The translations under genes were made by a program, and so were the position numbers. Positions 26,826-34,667 of a stretch of DNA of 64,000 nucleotides are shown here, one piece after another; within the stretch, counting starts at the first letter, position 1; each line of letters opens with the position of its first letter. Origin of the DNA: JBEBVQ01 sp964527735. Lineage in GTDB: Bacteria; Bacteroidota; Bacteroidia; Chitinophagales; Chitinophagaceae. The stretch covers positions 83,062-147,061 of the forward strand of contig CAZGPG010000007.1 in the NCBI GenBank assembly GCA_964527735.1, read 5' to 3'. The notes under the pieces are model-generated. The model had not been told where the DNA came from. It saw only the letters and a program-made list of their open reading frames with translations, and did no database searches.

Positions 26826-28883
26826 TTAATACGTTTGGCGCTGTAAAATAGCTTTTTTCGAGGAATGTTCTTCCCCGGGCAGACTGATTTCGATATATAC
26901 CGAGGTTCCTTGTCCGGGTTTTGATTTCATCGAAAGCGTACCGTTCATGTTTTGTATCCGGTTCTGCAGATTCATCAGGCCCGCGCCATTACCCCGTTGA
27001 TCCGTGTTGAAGCCCTGCCCGTTGTCTTCTACCGTGATGCTCAGAACGGGAGGATGCATAATGATCTGCATGAGGACTTGCGTGGCATCTGCGTGCTTCA
27101 CCACATTATGGATCAGTTCCTGAACGATGCGGTATACGGACAGGCGGTATTCATCGGTAAGCAGCTCGAAGCTGCCGTAGGCCTGCACATCAATATGCAG
27201 TTCGCGGTTTTGCCCTATGTGCCGGCAGAAATGCCGGATGGCTTCCGGGAGGTTGTGATGCAGCAGGATCTCCGGCATCATGTTGTGTGCCGTTTTCCGG
27301 ATCTCATTGCCAATATCGTCCAGGATCTCTCTCAGCTTATTGTAGGCATCAGATTCCGTAACATCATTGTGGTCCTGCTTAAGCACGGCTGCATTCAATT
27401 GTGCGGCGGCAATAAGCCCCCCGATACCATCGTGCAATTCTCTTGCGATGCGGTTACGTTCATTTTCCTCTCCTTCCATCATGGCTTTGAGGCGCCCGAT
27501 CTCCTGCTGTTGTTTAAGGTTGGATAGCTGCTCATCCAGCAAGCGTCTTCTGGTCCGGTGACGACTGTATAATCCGACGGACAGCAACAGGATAATCAGT
27601 GCAGCGGAAACCGCAGTGGTGATCCAGAAGTTTTTTCGTTGCAGATCTCTTTCCTGGCTGGTGATGAGCAGTTGTTTCCTGATAAGTTCTTTATCTTTTT
27701 CTGCCGTCCGGAATTTTACTTCTATCTGGTTGACATTATTTATAATCTCTCTTCCGGATATGCTGTCGTTTAGGGAAATGTAAGCCTGGGTGAGTTTGTA
27801 TGCCTTTTCATAGTTGCCGGTTGCAGCATACAATCGGGCCAGGCTCCAATGAGTCTCCCGTATGATGAGCGGTTGCTGCAGCACCATAGCTCTGCTCCTG
27901 GTTTGCAGCAACACTTTTTCCGCTTCTTTGTAACGTTTGAGTTGCATGTACGCTGCTCCCAGTGTGGCCGCAGTACTGTTCATATACGAGAGGTCAATCT
28001 GGTCGTCACGGCTGATGCTGTCTGCTTTTTCGAGACAGATGAGCGCCTGCCCGGGCATGTTCTTTTCGAGCAAGGCAATACCCAAATTTGTGTAGGCCAG
28101 ATATATTACTTCAGGCAATTTGTGTGCGCGACCGATAGCGAGGGCTTTTTCAAAATACCGGATGCTGCTGTCCCACTGCTTTACATTATTGTATGTAATG
28201 CCGGTATTAATAATCACATTACTGAGTACATAATAATTATTCTTTTTCCTTGCACCGGTTTCGGCTTTATTCAGATAATAGCGGCTTTGATCTGGTGGAC
28301 GGCCCATTTGAATCAGTATAGCTGCCAGATTGGAATATGCATAGTCCATGTCCACATCAGGAAAATAATTTTCGGCGAGCAGGATGCCCTGGTAGTACGC
28401 CATGGCCGCTTTAGAGAGGTCTCCCCGGATATGATATAGCCGGCCCAGGTTGTTGCAGATTACAGGCAGTAGTTTTTGTGTCCGGCCATCGTTCATGCAA
28501 TAGGGTATCGCTTCCCTGTATGTTGATTCTGCTTCTGTATATAAAGATTTTGCCGTGTAGGCATTCCCCAGCTGATACAATGAAGAGGCTATGCCGTACG
28601 GGAAGGACAATGATTTGCTGGCTGCCAGCGTTTCGTGCATGAAGTTGAAAGCACTGTCCGGCTGTTTTTTGCCGAGATTGGTCCCGGCCGCGTAGGTTAC
28701 CGCCCGTGCGATTCTTGCCGTATCCCAGGGAATATGGATATCTGTCAGGATATCATTCTGTTCCGGGAATATGGTATGGGTCTGTGCCTGTGTCAGCACC
28801 ATACTCCCCGACATGAGTATGGTCAGTCCGGCCCGCCGTATCAGCAGACCGATCTTATTACTCTGCCTGTTGTATATTTTCAT
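26826..28883 (-). CDS. TPR-repeat sensor histidine kinase (cassette 2)
   Basis: A 685-residue kinase from the ATG at 28883, which gives a basic N-terminus and a hydrophobic export segment (RRAGLTILMSGSMVLTQAQ). The open frame reaches 28913. A periplasmic TPR array spans about 50-380 (SAFNFMHETLAASKS, YTEAESTYREAIPYC, KRYKEAEKVLLQT). It is followed by one membrane helix (about 415-436, FWITTAVSAALIILLLSVGLY), the phospho-His in ARELHDGIGGL (about His484), and an ATPase domain with ELIHNVVKHADA, VEDNGQGFN and GLMNLQNRI. The paired regulator follows after 16 bases. The signal sensed is unknown. Confidence 0.92.
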   Translation of the reverse strand: MKIYNRQSNKIGLLIRRAGLTILMSGSMVLTQAQTHTIFPEQNDILTDIHIPWDTARIARAVTYAAGTNLGKKQPDSAFNFMHETLAASKSLSFPYGIASSLYQLGNAYTAKSLYTEAESTYREAIPYCMNDGRTQKLLPVICNNLGRLYHIRGDLSKAAMAYYQGILLAENYFPDVDMDYAYSNLAAILIQMGRPPDQSRYYLNKAETGARKKNNYYVLSNVIINTGITYNNVKQWDSSIRYFEKALAIGRAHKLPEVIYLAYTNLGIALLEKNMPGQALICLEKADSISRDDQIDLSYMNSTAATLGAAYMQLKRYKEAEKVLLQTRSRAMVLQQPLIIRETHWSLARLYAATGNYEKAYKLTQAYISLNDSISGREIINNVNQIEVKFRTAEKDKELIRKQLLITSQERDLQRKNFWITTAVSAALIILLLSVGLYSRHRTRRRLLDEQLSNLKQQQEIGRLKAMMEGEENERNRIARELHDGIGGLIAAAQLNAAVLKQDHNDVTESDAYNKLREILDDIGNEIRKTAHNMMPEILLHHNLPEAIRHFCRHIGQNRELHIDVQAYGSFELLTDEYRLSVYRIVQELIHNVVKHADATQVLMQIIMHPPVLSITVEDNGQGFNTDQRGNGAGLMNLQNRIQNMNGTLSMKSKPGQGTSVYIEISLPGEEHSSKKAILQRQTY

Positions 28884-28943
28884 TATTATCAAAAGGTACT
28901 GAATTGCTGTCAATAAAATTAAGTATGCTTTATTCCAATAAAG

Positions 28944-28961
28944 TTAGGTATAAATGCCTAA
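28944..28961. promoter_or_regulatory. 18-bp TTAGG-N8-CCTAA palindrome between kinase 2 and its divergent gene
   Basis: TTAGGTATAAATGCCTAA lies about 60 bases upstream of the kinase start and 148 bases upstream of the kelch gene. Its outer five bases on each side equal those of the palindrome upstream of kinase 4 (63903-63920), at identical spacing. It is a candidate operator; evidence is by resemblance only. Confidence 0.35.
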
Positions 28962-29008
28962 ATTGATATTCCGGTATTAGTGCCGATACAGAGCTTATTT
29001 GTGGGGGA

Positions 29009-29016
29009 TAACTTTG
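29009..29016 (+). promoter_or_regulatory. -7 promoter element of the kelch-repeat gene
   Basis: TAACTTTG matches TAnnTTTG exactly and would start a transcript with a leader of roughly 90 bases before the ATG at 29109. No good TTG is seen at -33. It supports the 29109 start over the upstream open frame at 28980. Confidence 0.45.
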
Positions 29017-29108
29017 TACTTGCCCTTTTGATATTGCATTGTCAGAACGGATGGACTCATTGTCTGATAACCACCTTTCTATCTTTTAAACAATTAAAAC
29101 AGGTAAGT

Positions 29109-31265
29109 ATGAACAAAAAATTCTTTAATGCTCTTGCTCTTTTGATGCTTCTGGTCTTACCGGGCTACGCACAATATGTGGCGCCCGGCTCCTGGGGCTG
29201 GGTAGACGGAAGTGACACAACTCAAAAAAGAGGAGTGTACCGCACTATGGGTGTCGCAAACCCGGTAAGCGATCCGGGGGGGCGTGAAGGTGGTGCGACC
29301 TGGACAGATTCTGCAGGCAACTTCTGGGTATACGGAGGCTGGTCGTATGCTACCAGTACGGTTATCGCGTCGGTAGTTAACGACCTGTGGAAATATGATC
29401 CGGTAGCAGGCGACTGGACCTGGGTACGGGGAGATACCGTGACGAATAGGACAGGAATTTATGGTGTGAAAGGAACGCCCGCTCCGGCTAACCAGCCCGG
29501 CGCCCGGCAGCGTTTCCCGCATTGGACAGATACCAATGGCGATTTTTGGCTTTTTGGAGGGTATGGTATGGGCGCAAGTACACCGCTCGGTAATCTGAAT
29601 GATCTTTGGAAATACACGGTGGCTACCGGTGAGTGGACTTACGTTAGCGGAGGAACGACACGAAATATAAACGGCATCTATGGTACGAAGAGAGTATCTG
29701 CTTGGACCAACATGCCCGGTGGTCGGGATGGTGCTGCCGGATGGTGCGATAAGCAGGGTAATTTCTGGATATTCGGCGGTATCGGCAAATATGCCAATGC
29801 GCCGGCAGGTACTAATGTCTGGCATCTGAACGATATGTGGAAGTTTGATCCGGTAAGTGAAGAGTGGACGTGGGTGGCAGGCTCTGACACTGCAGACCGG
29901 CGGAGCACATCCGGCCCGCAGGGTACAGCAGACACTGCCAACACCCCCGGAGCCAGAAGGTATGCAACTACATGGACCGACAGCGCCGGCAATCTGTGGT
30001 TGTTCGGCGGACAACGGGGATTCGGCACTGCTACAACGGTATACAAGTACAATGATCTCTGGAAGTTTGATCCCGTAAACGAGGCATGGACCTGGGTCAG
30101 CGGTGATACCATGGCAACACATAATGACGGAAGCGAGGGAGGACATAGTGTATATGGTACGCTGCTTGTCGCAGACACTAATAATCATCCCGGCGCACGG
30201 TCAGGAGCGGTAGGATACCCCGGGCCTGACGGCTATTTCTGGCTGTTTGGCGGTAGTGGAGCAGGTTCCAGCGGAACCGGTGGTTATCTTAATGATCTCT
30301 GGTTATACAACTATGTAACAAATGAATGGACGTGGGTGCATGGAGATTCTACGCCGGCGGCTGCCCAGCATGGTAATTACGGTACATTGGGTGTCAGTGA
30401 TCCGGCTAATACACCCGCAGGCAGGTATTTCGGACATGGGAAATGGGTGACTCCCGATGGGGATCTTTGGTTATATGGGGGGCACGGCAGAGCCAGAAAT
30501 GCTTCCGGACAGGGCTATATGAACGATATGTGGAGATTCAGCACCTGTTTTATATTGGGAACCGGCAGTGATATCAGTGGCAACGACACCATATGCCGGG
30601 AGACTGTGCAGACGTATTCCATCCCATCCATTACCAATGCAGAATCCTACACCTGGGAAATACCGGCTGACTGGACCGGTAGCAGCACCACCAACACTAT
30701 TACGGTTACTGCAGGCACTACTGGCGGCACAATCAGCGTCCGGGCCACTAACTACTGTGATAGCGGCGATGTCCGCACGTTGGATGTGTTCATACCGCCT
30801 GCCAATCAGGTGATGATTGAGGTAGACAGCTATACACTCGCTACCTCCAGGGCTTTTGTCACTTATCAGTGGTATCTGAACGGAGACTCCATACCAGGCG
30901 CTACCGATTCTTTCCTGGTGGTCGACCAAAATGGCGACTACGTGGTAGCTGTAACAGATATCTACGGATGCGGCGATTCTTCACGGGTGTATATTGTAAA
31001 CAATGTAAGCGTCCCGGCTGTTGACGGAAATGAGGCCCGGGTATCTGTATATCCAAATCCTGCCCGTGCAGCTGTGTATGTCCGCACTACAACTCCTGCG
31101 GCAGTAGTGCTGCGGAGCCTGGATGGCCGGACGGTGCTCCGTCAATCGTCAGCCGGCACTGTAGACATCAGTGGTCTGGCTGCGGGTGTGTACCTGATAC
31201 AGGTGACCGGCAGCGATGGTCGTCTGCTGCATATGGAGAAACTGGTGAAAACAAGTGGATGGTAA
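29109..31265 (+). CDS. T9SS type A exported kelch-repeat beta-propeller protein
   Basis: A 718-residue secreted protein with signal peptide MNKKFFNALALLMLLVLPGYAQ; the start at 29109 is chosen for it. Six kelch-type blades follow (about 40-470), each with a GARxxxxxWTDxxGNFWLFGG strand and an NDLWKYDPVxxEWTW strand. After them comes an Ig/PKD-like unit (ISGNDTICRETVQTYSIP), a second unit with YQWYLNGDSIPGAT, and the sorting signal VSVYPNPARAAVYV...GVYLIQV...EKLVKT (type A, T9SS). The last roughly 240 residues parallel the C-terminus of the 11248 product. It is divergent from the cassette 2 kinase, and a bidirectional terminator separates it from mdh. Confidence 0.9.
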   Translation: MNKKFFNALALLMLLVLPGYAQYVAPGSWGWVDGSDTTQKRGVYRTMGVANPVSDPGGREGGATWTDSAGNFWVYGGWSYATSTVIASVVNDLWKYDPVAGDWTWVRGDTVTNRTGIYGVKGTPAPANQPGARQRFPHWTDTNGDFWLFGGYGMGASTPLGNLNDLWKYTVATGEWTYVSGGTTRNINGIYGTKRVSAWTNMPGGRDGAAGWCDKQGNFWIFGGIGKYANAPAGTNVWHLNDMWKFDPVSEEWTWVAGSDTADRRSTSGPQGTADTANTPGARRYATTWTDSAGNLWLFGGQRGFGTATTVYKYNDLWKFDPVNEAWTWVSGDTMATHNDGSEGGHSVYGTLLVADTNNHPGARSGAVGYPGPDGYFWLFGGSGAGSSGTGGYLNDLWLYNYVTNEWTWVHGDSTPAAAQHGNYGTLGVSDPANTPAGRYFGHGKWVTPDGDLWLYGGHGRARNASGQGYMNDMWRFSTCFILGTGSDISGNDTICRETVQTYSIPSITNAESYTWEIPADWTGSSTTNTITVTAGTTGGTISVRATNYCDSGDVRTLDVFIPPANQVMIEVDSYTLATSRAFVTYQWYLNGDSIPGATDSFLVVDQNGDYVVAVTDIYGCGDSSRVYIVNNVSVPAVDGNEARVSVYPNPARAAVYVRTTTPAAVVLRSLDGRTVLRQSSAGTVDISGLAAGVYLIQVTGSDGRLLHMEKLVKTSGW

Positions 31266-31281
31266 CAGATTGAAGTATATT

Positions 31282-31314
31282 AAAAAGGCTGACTGTTTTC
31301 CAGTCAGCCTTTTT
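31282..31314. terminator. Bidirectional terminator between the kelch gene and mdh
   Basis: A perfect 13-bp stem, AAAAAGGCTGACT / AGTCAGCCTTTTT, with a GTTTTCC loop. A-runs on one side and T-runs on the other make it usable for both convergent genes. Confidence 0.9.
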
Positions 31315-31334
31315 TGTATGTTAACGGGTAATGA

Positions 31335-32270
31335 TTATGCAACCAGTGTATCCAATACGCTGTTCATATTACGCACCGATTCTGCTGATTTGTTGAATGC
31401 AGCCTGCTCTTCTTCGTTCAGTTTATAGTCAATGATCTTTTCCCAGCCATTGCTGCCGATGACAACCGGCACGCCGAGGCAGATATCATTTTGTCCGTAT
31501 TCACCATCGAGCGCTACGCAGCATGGGAATACTTTCTTCTGATTGCGGATAATGCTTTCCACGAGGGCTGCGCCTGCAGCGCCGGGAGCATACCATGCAG
31601 ACGTGCCGAGCAATTTAGTTAAAGTAGCGCCACCCACCATAGTGTCTGCTGCTATCTGTTTCAATTGTTCTTCAGAAAGAAAATTACTTACCGGCGTGCC
31701 GTTCAGCGTAGCCAGCCTTGTCAGCGGGATCATGGTTGTATCGCCGTGACCGCCGACTACCGTAGCGTGGAGATCGTTGGCCGAGCAGTTCAGCGCCTGC
31801 TGCAGATAGCATTTGAAGCGTGCGCTGTCGAGGATGCCCCCCATGCCGATGATCCGGTTTTTTGGCAGTCCGGTAGCTTTCAGCGTCAGGTAGGTCATGG
31901 TATCCATCGGGTTGGAGATGATCACCAGGATGGTATCGGGAGAATATTCCAGCAGGCTTTTCGCTACCGTTTCCACGATCTTGGCATTGGTGCCGATCAG
32001 CTCTTCACGCGTCATACCAGGCTTACGGGGCAAGCCGGATGTAATAACGCATACATCGGAGTTGGCAGTTTTGCTATAATCGTTGGTGACGCCGGTAACA
32101 CGCGTATCAAATCCCAGCAGGGATGAAGTCTGCATAATGTCGAGCGCCTTGCCTTCGGCAAACCCTTCTTTGATGTCAAGTAAAACAAGTTCTTCGGCCA
32201 GTTCCCTGCGGGCAATGTTGTCGGCACAGGTGGCGCCTACTGCTCCGGCGCCCACTACGGTTATTTTCAT
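31335..32270 (-). CDS. mdh: Malate dehydrogenase
   Basis: NAD-dependent malate dehydrogenase (malate to oxaloacetate, TCA cycle), 311 residues, of the LDH-like MDH type common in Bacteroidota. The dinucleotide-binding GAGAVGATCADNI lies at 7-19, with an Asp at the end of beta-2 (LLDIKEG). Substrate arginines lie in the loop GLPRKPGMTREEL (about 79-91). NPMDTMTYL and the catalytic His in VVGGHGDTTMIP (about 173-184) are present. It is monocistronic, with a TAnnTTTG element about 45 bases upstream and a palindromic repeat overlapping the upstream promoter region. Confidence 0.97.
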   Translation of the reverse strand: MKITVVGAGAVGATCADNIARRELAEELVLLDIKEGFAEGKALDIMQTSSLLGFDTRVTGVTNDYSKTANSDVCVITSGLPRKPGMTREELIGTNAKIVETVAKSLLEYSPDTILVIISNPMDTMTYLTLKATGLPKNRIIGMGGILDSARFKCYLQQALNCSANDLHATVVGGHGDTTMIPLTRLATLNGTPVSNFLSEEQLKQIAADTMVGGATLTKLLGTSAWYAPGAAGAALVESIIRNQKKVFPCCVALDGEYGQNDICLGVPVVIGSNGWEKIIDYKLNEEEQAAFNKSAESVRNMNSVLDTLVA

Positions 32271-32315
32271 GATTTATATAATGTGGTATTTTGGTGTGAA
32301 AAAATAAAATATCCG

Positions 32316-32323
32316 CAAAGTTA
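32316..32323 (-). promoter_or_regulatory. mdh: -7 promoter element of mdh
   Basis: On the minus strand TAACTTTG, an exact TAnnTTTG match, lies 45 bases before the mdh ATG. The region where the -33 element should be is occupied by an AATTAGC-type palindromic repeat. Confidence 0.55.
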
Positions 32324-32347
32324 GTTAATTAGCCAATTAGCTGATTA
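32321..32347. repeat. AATTAGC-type palindromic repeat, copy 3, abutting the mdh promoter
   Basis: TTAGTTAATTAGCC-AATTAGCTGATTA contains the family words AATTAGCC and AATTAGCTGATT. It overlaps the upstream part of the mdh promoter by three bases. Other copies mostly lie at gene ends. Confidence 0.65.
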
Positions 32348-32404
32348 TCCGTTTTGCCAGTGACCTGATGAATCTCCCGAAATAAACATTATCTGACCGG
32401 CTAC

Positions 32405-33064
32405 TTAAATGTCACCCAGAGGGATGCGGCCTGCACCTGCATAATAGCGCTTCCAGTAGCTGCTGTTCAGGTCGCTGATCATAACGCCGCTGCTGCGCGA
32501 TGCATGTACAAAACGGTCGTTGGTAAGGTAGATGCCCACATGCGAAATACGCTTGCTCCGGATCCGGAAGAAGACAAGATCGCCTTCCTGCAATTCTTTC
32601 TTGTCTTGTATGATTTTGCAGAGGGTAAATTGCCCGCGGGCAGTCCTTACCAGATCAACACAATACACCTGCTCATAGAGGCGCTGTACAAATGCAGAGC
32701 AGTCGATGCCATTGGTGTCGTTACCACCCAGCCGGTAACGTACGCCCATCCAGTCGTCAATGAAGTCGTAGAGAGAAATGTTGGTCAGTGCCTGCGGTGT
32801 CACGTCCATCATTTCTCCGTATTTGATCTGAAGCGCATTAGTTTCGGATGGGTTGTACTTTTCTGTTGGCTTTTTTCTTAGCTGCTTACTGAGCGTCAGG
32901 CAATTATTGTTGTCGTTGAGCTGGATACTGTCAATAAAGTGCGGAGCAGGTGAAGGGCCCGTATGTGTACGGGAAGCGGTGGTTATCTGGTTTGTGTGGC
33001 AACCTGAAAAAAACAAGATTGCTACGGACAGATATATGAATATAAGCCTATGTTTCCTATTCAT
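32405..33064 (-). CDS. NlpC/P60 (C40) peptidase lipoprotein
   Basis: A 219-residue lipoprotein (lipobox LFFSGC, Cys22) with a C-terminal NlpC/P60 cysteine-peptidase domain, expected to cut gamma-D-glutamyl-meso-DAP links in peptidoglycan stem peptides in the periplasm. The catalytic Cys is in GNDTNGIDCSAFVQRLY (about 117-133) and the His in ISHVGIYLTNDRFVHAS (about 173-189). The domain start WMGVRYRLGG is standard. A TAAATTTG promoter element lies five bases before the ATG. The gene is divergent from ku. It looks like a Spr/MepS-type cell-wall enzyme. Confidence 0.92.
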   Translation of the reverse strand: MNRKHRLIFIYLSVAILFFSGCHTNQITTASRTHTGPSPAPHFIDSIQLNDNNNCLTLSKQLRKKPTEKYNPSETNALQIKYGEMMDVTPQALTNISLYDFIDDWMGVRYRLGGNDTNGIDCSAFVQRLYEQVYCVDLVRTARGQFTLCKIIQDKKELQEGDLVFFRIRSKRISHVGIYLTNDRFVHASRSSGVMISDLNSSYWKRYYAGAGRIPLGDI

Positions 33065-33069
33065 CTGCG

Positions 33070-33077
33070 CAAATTTA
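33070..33077 (-). promoter_or_regulatory. -7 promoter element of the NlpC/P60 gene
   Basis: TAAATTTG on the minus strand, an exact TAnnTTTG match, then CGCAG and the ATG at 33064. Only five bases lie between the element and the start codon. Confidence 0.5.
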
Positions 33078-33199
33078 AAAAAAATACCTTGCTTTTCAGG
33101 AATCTGATTAAAATCATTATTGCCCGGATGTTCTGTCTTATTCTCATATTGCCCGGCATTGGCATGTTTTTTATCCGCATTACCGGTAAACCATTATGT

Positions 33200-33976
33200 A
33201 TGCGCGCAATATGGACGGGAGCGATAGGGTTCGGGCTGGTGAATATACCTGTAAGTATTTATCCCGCAGTGGAGTCCGGCAGGCTGGACTTAGACATGCT
33301 GGATAAGAAGAACCATGCAAATATCAAATTTCAACGGGTGAATGAAAGTACGGGGAAGGAGGTTGCGTGGGAAAACATCGTGAAAGGGTATAAGCATAAT
33401 GACCAGTACGTAGTGCTTACCGATGAGGATTTTGAAAAGGCAAGCCCGGAGAAAAGCAAGCTGATCGAGATCAACGAATTTGTAAAGGAAGAAGAGATCG
33501 ACAGCCTGTACTTTGATACACCTTATTATCTCCAGCCGGGAAAGAACGGCAGTAAAGCTTACGGACTGTTATACAAAGCGCTGAGCACTACCGGAAAGGT
33601 GGCGCTGGGCACTTTTGTGATGCGGACAAAAGAGAATTTCTGCATGCTGAAGGCCATGCCGGGAAATATGATCGTGCTGTTCAAATTGCGTTTTCCCGAA
33701 GAGATACGCAGTCCGGATGATATTAAAGTTCCGGAAAAAATCACTGTAAAACCCGGAGAGCTGAAGATGGCGGTTGCGTTGGTGAATCAGCTGACATCGA
33801 AGAAATTTTCCGTTGCCAAATACAAAGACACATATACGGCAGCGCTCATGAAGATCATTACAAACAAGGCGAAAGGAAAAAAGGTGACCCAGCCCAAATT
33901 CAAACTGGCGCGCAACAACACATCCGACCTTATGGCACAATTGAAGGAAAGCCTCAAATCTAAAAAAGCAAGCTGA
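33200..33976 (+). CDS. ku: Ku, NHEJ DNA-end-binding protein
   Basis: A 258-residue bacterial Ku homodimer subunit. It encircles DNA ends and recruits LigD in non-homologous end joining. The start at 33200 gives the family's canonical N-terminus MRAIWTGAIGFGLVNIPVSIY. Downstream, IKFQRVNESTGKEVAWENIVKGY, DSLYFDTPYYLQPG and GKVALGTFVMRTKENFCML match the Ku core, and a lysine-rich tail (LKESLKSKKAS) follows. Its stop codon overlaps the start of the ligD phosphoesterase gene by one base (TGATG), so the two are translationally coupled. Confidence 0.96.
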   Translation: MRAIWTGAIGFGLVNIPVSIYPAVESGRLDLDMLDKKNHANIKFQRVNESTGKEVAWENIVKGYKHNDQYVVLTDEDFEKASPEKSKLIEINEFVKEEEIDSLYFDTPYYLQPGKNGSKAYGLLYKALSTTGKVALGTFVMRTKENFCMLKAMPGNMIVLFKLRFPEEIRSPDDIKVPEKITVKPGELKMAVALVNQLTSKKFSVAKYKDTYTAALMKIITNKAKGKKVTQPKFKLARNNTSDLMAQLKESLKSKKAS

Positions 33977-34626
33977 TGGGTCTGACACAGTATAAGCGCA
34001 AACGCAATTTCAAAAATACGCCTGAGCCGGAGGGCGGGGTAGCACAAAAACGGAAGCAACTGGTGTTTACCGTACAGCGCCACCATGCTTCCCGCCTGCA
34101 CTACGATTTCAGGCTGGAGCTGCAGGGCACGCTCAAGAGCTGGGCCGTGCCAAAAGGCCCTTCGCTCAACCCCGCCGACAAACGACTGGCCATGATGGTG
34201 GAAGATCATCCCGTTTCATACGCAGATTTTGAAGGTATGATACCGGAGGGTAACTATGGCGCAGGACATGTAACCGTCTGGGACCATGGTACGTATGAAC
34301 CGGTGGATAAGGATGGCAGGGTAATTTCTGCTGCACAGTTTGCGGGAGATCTGGAAGCCGGCAGCATCAAATTCCGGGTGAAGGGAAGAAAGCTGAAAGG
34401 GGAGTTTGCACTTGTGCGCATGAAGAAAGACGAACAGAGCTGGCTGCTGATCAAGCACCGCGACCGGTATGCTACCGATGAGCCGTACGACAGCGAGACA
34501 TATGCCACCCAAAAAGCGCTGGCATATACGGCGGCCCGGAAGACCGGGAGAAAAAAGGCCGTTAAGAAGACAATAACTGCTGCCAAAAAAGAAGAAGCGA
34601 AACCGGTTGTAAAAAAAAAGTCCTGA
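33976..34626 (+). CDS. ligD: LigD 3'-phosphoesterase domain (separate frame)
   Basis: A 216-residue product corresponding to the phosphoesterase (PE) module of LigD, which trims 3'-phosphate and ribonucleoside ends during NHEJ. Motifs are VQRHHASRLHYDFRLEL (metal-binding His/Asp), SLNPADKRLAMMVEDHPVSYADFEGMIPEGNYG and VTVWDHGTYEP. The tail (KKAVKKTITAAKKEE and following) is the basic linker that normally joins PE to the ligase domain. It ends after an A9G run with VVKKKS and a stop. The ligase-polymerase part continues in the -1 frame; see the slippery-site entry. It may therefore be the N-terminal third of one LigD. Confidence 0.9.
   Translation: MGLTQYKRKRNFKNTPEPEGGVAQKRKQLVFTVQRHHASRLHYDFRLELQGTLKSWAVPKGPSLNPADKRLAMMVEDHPVSYADFEGMIPEGNYGAGHVTVWDHGTYEPVDKDGRVISAAQFAGDLEAGSIKFRVKGRKLKGEFALVRMKKDEQSWLLIKHRDRYATDEPYDSETYATQKALAYTAARKTGRKKAVKKTITAAKKEEAKPVVKKKS
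34611..34620 (+). other. ligD: A9G homopolymer at the LigD PE/ligase frame break
   Basis: Nine A and a G are read in the PE frame as the end of GTA then AAA AAA AAG, followed by TCC TGA. A -1 shift here continues without a stop through GTC CTG AAC ACC to the ligase ATG at 34668 and beyond, giving a fused product of about 847 residues in the usual PE-ligase-polymerase order. It may be a programmed -1 site, a mutation or a read error. Confidence 0.55.
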
Positions 34627-34667
34627 ACACCCGCAGCCCGGCAGTATACACTAATTATATCCGTCCT

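Noticed and set aside
29157..30188. 343-codon open frame on the minus strand
   Set aside because: Opposite the kelch-repeat gene; repetitive, cysteine-rich and without a start context. It is a by-product of the kelch repeats.
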